64,000 nucleotides of DNA from RH-AL1 sp964235705 (lineage in GTDB: Bacteria > Pseudomonadota > Alphaproteobacteria > Rhizobiales > Beijerinckiaceae): positions 1-64,000 of the forward strand of contig CAXSDP010000010.1 in assembly GCA_964235705.1 (NCBI GenBank), given 5' to 3'. A program made the translations under genes and the position numbers. Positions 60,667-64,000 of this stretch are shown one piece after another. How positions within the stretch are numbered: position 1 is the stretch's first letter; every line of letters starts with the position of its first letter. The notes below the pieces were generated by a model. The model was not told the DNA's origin. It worked only from the letters and a program-made list of their open reading frames with translations, and ran no database searches.

Positions 60667-61260
60667 ATGAGCGCCCCGTATCGCCTGCTCGGCATCTCCG
60701 GCAGCCTCCGCGCACGGGCCTTCTCGACGGCGGTGCTGGAAGCGCTGGCCGAAGCGTCGCTCCCGCGCGCGACCTACGAGTACGCCGACATCGGCGCGAT
60801 CCCGCACTTCAACCAGGACCTGTACGTCGATCCGTTGCCGCCGGCCGTGGCGCGCTTGCGCGAGCAGATCGCCGGATCGGACGGCCTCGTCATCTCGTCG
60901 CCGGAGTATAACCACGGCGTGCCCGGCGTGCTGAAGAACGCGCTGGACTGGGCGTCGCGGCCGCACAACGGCTCGCCGTTGCGGGGCAAGCCCGTGCTGA
61001 TCGTCACGTCGTCCCAGGCCTTCACCGGTGGCGTCCGCGCGCAGTACCAGATCCGGGAAGCGCTGGCCTCGGCGCTCGCCCACCCCGTCGCCACGCCCGA
61101 GATCGTGGTGGGAGGGGTCGGCGCGAAGATCGTCGATGGTCGCTTCCACGATCCCGCCACCATCGAATTCGCGTTGAACGGCTTCGCCACGATGTTCGGG
61201 GAGCTGGAACGGCGGAAGGCCGGGGACGGCGCGGCGGATGCCCGTGCGCGGCGGGCCTAG
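60667..61260 (+). CDS. NADPH-dependent FMN reductase
   Basis: The 197-aa flavoprotein has the phosphate loop LGISGSLRARAFSTAVL, the SSPEYNHGVPGVLKNALDW flavin signature, and RGKPVLIVTSSQAFTGGVRAQYQIREAL. These are typical of the ArsH/ChrR-like NADPH-dependent FMN reductases, which make reduced flavin or reduce quinones and metals. ATG 60667 is preferred; TTG/GTG options further left lack a ribosome site. In context it may supply reduced flavin or protect from quinones formed by ring hydroxylation. Confidence 0.92.
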   Translation: MSAPYRLLGISGSLRARAFSTAVLEALAEASLPRATYEYADIGAIPHFNQDLYVDPLPPAVARLREQIAGSDGLVISSPEYNHGVPGVLKNALDWASRPHNGSPLRGKPVLIVTSSQAFTGGVRAQYQIREALASALAHPVATPEIVVGGVGAKIVDGRFHDPATIEFALNGFATMFGELERRKAGDGAADARARRA

Positions 61261-61416
61261 GTGTGGCGTCATCCAAGGCAAAGGTGCCCGACATCATCCC
61301 GCCGGGTTCTCCGGGGGCGGTTGAGGGCAAGTGGTGACGCCCGCTTGAGACGACGTCCGTGTCGCGAACGATCGGCGGATCAGACCGGTCGCCATTGAAC
61401 CCAGGAGGAAACGCGC

Positions 61417-63162
61417 GTGTCTGGAACTTTAGAGGTCTTCGTCCCCGCCTACCGCGATGAGGAAAGCAGGGAAGGCATCTTCAGCCGCTTCGAGCCGGGC
61501 ACGCGCACCCTCCCGGCGGGCTTCCAAGCGAAGCCGTGCTTCATGCCGCTGCCCGTGGACATCGTGCTGGAGAAGGACGTCGCCGTGACCCTGCGGGACG
61601 GGGTGACGATCTACGTCGACGTGCTTCGCCCGGTCGGCATCGACAAGGTGCCGGTGCTCGTCGCGTGGAGCCCCTACGGCAAGAGCCGAGGCAACGCCCC
61701 GCAGTACGTGGAGCTCTTCGGCTTGCTCGGCATGGACACCGCCGCGCTGTCGGGCTTGATGAAGTTCGAGGGGCCCGACCCGGCCTTCTGGTGCGCGCAC
61801 GGCTACGCCGTCTGCAACCCCGACCCGCGCGGCGCCTACCATTCCGAGGGGGACATACGGGTGTGGAGCCGGCGGGAGGGTGAGGACTACCATGACCTCA
61901 TCGAGTGGCTCGGCGTCCAGGACTGGTGCAACGGCAAGGTCGGAACCACCGGAAACTCCTATCTCGCGAGCTCGCAATGGTTCGCGGCTGCGGAACAGCC
62001 GGCGCACCTCAAGGCCATCGCGCCCTGGGAAGGGATGAGCGACATCTACCGCGATCTTGTGGCGCGCGGCGGGATCCCCGACTACCCCTTCCCACGCACC
62101 CTCGCGGCCACCTGCGTCGGCAAGAACCTTCGCGAGGATCTCGTCGCCGAGGCCGAGGGTCATCCCTTGTTGGACGAGCTGTGGGCGTCGAAGATCCCGG
62201 CGTTCGGGAAGATCACCGTGCCGGCCTACGTCGTGGCGAGTTACTCGAACTCGATCCATACGCCGGGGACGTTTCGCGGCTGGCGCAGCATCGCCTCGAC
62301 CGAGAAGTGGCTGCGCATCCACAACACCATGGAATGGCCGGATTATTACGAGGACGGCAACCTCCACGACCTCCTCCGGTTCTTCGACCATTACCTGAAG
62401 GGCGTCGACAACGGCTGGCGGGACACGCCGCGCGTGCGCTACGCGGTGCTCGACCTCGAGGGCGGCGACCGCATCAACCAGCCGGCGGGGGAGTTCCCGC
62501 CCCAGGAGTTCGAAGAGATCAAGTATTACCTGGACGCCGGGTCCGACGCGTTGCGGGCCGAGGCGCCGGCGGCTTCGGCCAGGGCGGTCTACGACGGGCG
62601 ATCGGAGGAGGGTCACGCGTCCTTCGTCGTCCGGGTCGACGCGCCGACGTCATTCGTGGGCTATCCCAAGGTGCGCCTGTGGGTGGAGTCGGACGGTTCG
62701 GACGACATGGACCTGTTCGTCTTCCTCCAGAAGCTGAACGCCGAGGGCGAGCAGCTGGAGCAGTTCAACATCGCCAACCACGGCCCGAAGATCCAGGCGG
62801 TGACGCGCAAAGGCGCGTCGATCCTGAAGTACAAGGGCTCCAACGGCCGCTTGCGCGTGTCCATGCGCCACCTCGACGAGGCGAACTCGACCGACGCGAT
62901 CCCCGTTCACAGCTTCGATCGCGTCGAGAAGCTGAAGGACGGGGAGGTCGCGTGCGTGGACATCGACCTGTTCCCAATCGGGCTGGCGCTCCACGCTGGC
63001 GAACAGCTCCGCCTCGTCGTCAGCGGGTACAATCTGCTCGGTGGGGTCATGCCGGGGACGGAGAACGTGCCGGCCGACAACAAAGGGCGCCACATCGTCC
63101 ACACCGGCGGTGGTCACGCGTCCTTCCTGCAACTTCGGATGAAGCCGGGCGCCACGGCCTGA
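61417..63162 (+). CDS. CocE/NonD family hydrolase
   Basis: The 581-aa product has the alpha/beta hydrolase core of the X-Pro dipeptidyl-peptidase/cocaine esterase family: LRDGVTIYVDVLRP, DPRGAYHSEGD, the nucleophile Ser in GTTGNSYLASSQWFAA near residue 178, and a C-terminal jelly-roll (VGYPKVRLWVES, GEQLRLVVSGYNL). It hydrolyses esters or amides. GTG 61417 follows AGGAGG by 8 nt. Beside the aromatic operon it may release an aromatic acid or phenol from an ester before uptake into the pathway. No signal peptide is seen, so it should be cytoplasmic. Confidence 0.92.
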   Translation: MSGTLEVFVPAYRDEESREGIFSRFEPGTRTLPAGFQAKPCFMPLPVDIVLEKDVAVTLRDGVTIYVDVLRPVGIDKVPVLVAWSPYGKSRGNAPQYVELFGLLGMDTAALSGLMKFEGPDPAFWCAHGYAVCNPDPRGAYHSEGDIRVWSRREGEDYHDLIEWLGVQDWCNGKVGTTGNSYLASSQWFAAAEQPAHLKAIAPWEGMSDIYRDLVARGGIPDYPFPRTLAATCVGKNLREDLVAEAEGHPLLDELWASKIPAFGKITVPAYVVASYSNSIHTPGTFRGWRSIASTEKWLRIHNTMEWPDYYEDGNLHDLLRFFDHYLKGVDNGWRDTPRVRYAVLDLEGGDRINQPAGEFPPQEFEEIKYYLDAGSDALRAEAPAASARAVYDGRSEEGHASFVVRVDAPTSFVGYPKVRLWVESDGSDDMDLFVFLQKLNAEGEQLEQFNIANHGPKIQAVTRKGASILKYKGSNGRLRVSMRHLDEANSTDAIPVHSFDRVEKLKDGEVACVDIDLFPIGLALHAGEQLRLVVSGYNLLGGVMPGTENVPADNKGRHIVHTGGGHASFLQLRMKPGATA

Positions 63163-63211
63163 TCGGCGGCGTCCAGGTTCGATCCGCGCGCGCCCACGTC
63201 CGTTTCGCCGG

Positions 63212-64000
63212 TCAACGTCCTTCTTCCAGGGCGCTGGTCGCGGCGGACGGCCGTTCGGACGTCGTCGATTGCCGCCCGAGCGCGCGCAGGGCCAGGGCGA
63301 AGGACACTTGCGCGAGGACCGCCGCGCTCGAAAGGACGAGGGCGGCGGATAGCACCGGGTCGTTGCCGAGGCTGGCGAGCGTCGTGCAAATCGCGCCGAT
63401 GGCCATCTGGGTGAAACCGTAGAGTCCGGATGCCGAACCCGCGACTGCGGGATCGACACCCAGGGCCGCCGACAGGGCCGCCGGCGAAGCGACGCCGATC
63501 CCGAAGGAGAAGAGCATCATGGGCAGCACGATCGACAGGACACTCAGGTGGCCTGTGATCGCCACGATCAAGAGAACCGCGGCTCCCAGCAGGCTCAGGA
63601 GGTTGCCCCGTACGAGAAGTCGCCTGGTGGGGATCCTGTCGGCGATCCGGCTCGCGGTCAGGCTGCCGAGCCAGAGCCCGAGGACGTTGAGCGCCAAGTA
63701 CGAGCCGACCTCGCGCACGGGCCGATGGAGTTGGTCGACGAAGATGAAGGGGGCGGCGCCGACGAAGGCGTACAAGGATGTGGTCGCGCAGCCGCCCCCG
63801 ACCGCGAAACCGAGGAACGCGCGGGACCCCACGAGCCGCCTGTAGCCCCGGAGCACCGATCGTCCATCGAGGGCCGTGCCGCCGCTCGTTTCCGCCAGCA
63901 AACGCCAGGTCAGCAGCAGGTAGGTCGCGCCCAAGGCCCCGAGCGCGATGAAGATCGCCCGCCAGCCCGTCGTGGCGACCAGCGCCGAGCCGATGACAGG
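63212..64000 (-). CDS. MFS transporter, Bcr/CflA-like, C-terminal part (cut by window end)
   Basis: The frame stays open to base 64000. The visible part has the last helices of a major facilitator protein: TTGWRAIFIALGALGATYLLL, FLGFAVGGGCATTSLYAFVGAAPFIF, a GSLTASRIADRIPTRRLLVRG loop, LLSLLGAAVLLIVAITG, MLFSFGIGVASPAALSAAL and GSASGLYGFTQMAIGAIC. The VDP/GSASGLYGFTQM block is found in Bcr/CflA drug exporters. It is convergent with the CocE gene and may export pathway compounds or toxic aromatics. Confidence 0.9.
   Translation of the reverse strand, partial: PVIGSALVATTGWRAIFIALGALGATYLLLTWRLLAETSGGTALDGRSVLRGYRRLVGSRAFLGFAVGGGCATTSLYAFVGAAPFIFVDQLHRPVREVGSYLALNVLGLWLGSLTASRIADRIPTRRLLVRGNLLSLLGAAVLLIVAITGHLSVLSIVLPMMLFSFGIGVASPAALSAALGVDPAVAGSASGLYGFTQMAIGAICTTLASLGNDPVLSAALVLSSAAVLAQVSFALALRALGRQSTTSERPSAATSALEEGR

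Overview
The window is high-GC bacterial DNA that most resembles an alphaproteobacterium of the Hyphomicrobiales (Rhizobiales), perhaps near Methylobacteriaceae, Beijerinckiaceae or Lichenihabitantaceae. This rests on gene content: a zinc-ribbon (MJ0042-type) protein divergent from ftsE-ftsX, an iron-sulfur bacterial photolyase, a periplasmic paoABC aldehyde oxidoreductase, IS1-like insertion sequences common in rhizobia, and GC-biased codon use in the core genes. It is inference, not a taxonomic assignment.

Positions 1 to about 22,830 look like accessory DNA, probably nested islands. The right edge is marked by a large serine recombinase (21189-22823, minus) that abuts a comM gene lacking its N-terminal half (22847-23779). 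A second boundary lies at 12704-12751, where the orphan 3' half of a tRNA-Leu sits beside a tyrosine integrase (10971-12626). To the left of that is a mosaic with patchy, lower GC: a umuC-like polymerase end, a resolvase, decayed genes, a translationally coupled metallo-beta-lactamase-fold plus membrane protein pair (5366-7221), an IS1-like fragment joined to a SLATT-type membrane effector gene (7391-8640), a SNF2 helicase remnant, a 3-methyladenine DNA glycosylase and a lone M41-like peptidase. Between the two boundaries lie metabolic cargo (an SDR without the usual catalytic Tyr/Lys, a haloacid dehalogenase, paoABC) and several small secreted proteins.

From about 22,860 to the end the sequence is compact, high-GC and chromosome-like. 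It holds a YaiI-family gene; a minus-strand acyl-activation cluster (acyl carrier protein, AMP ligase, SDR reductase, acyltransferase-like protein, long-chain acyl-CoA synthetase; 24809-30019); uvrC; a DUF2147 protein; prs; a complete four-gene efflux operon (outer membrane factor, mdtA, mdtB, mdtC; 34164-43724); an Fe-S photolyase; a cell-envelope operon (ftsE, ftsX, lytic transglycosylase, two paralogous small secreted proteins); a zinc-ribbon protein; and a chemoreceptor.

The right end (52204-64000) reads as an aromatic-compound catabolic locus. A six-gene minus-strand operon encodes an FAD hydroxylase, a Dabb protein, a CoA ligase, a type I extradiol dioxygenase, a fumarylacetoacetase-family hydrolase and a GntR regulator. 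Divergent from it is a TetR gene, with a near-perfect 30-bp palindrome between them. Further right are a paralogous TetR gene, a five-unit array of 32-bp palindromic repeats, an FMN reductase, a CocE/NonD esterase and an MFS exporter cut by the window edge.

The best candidates for an undescribed system are the MBL/membrane-protein pair with the neighbouring SLATT gene, the five-gene acyl-carrier-protein cluster, and the 32-bp palindromic array.
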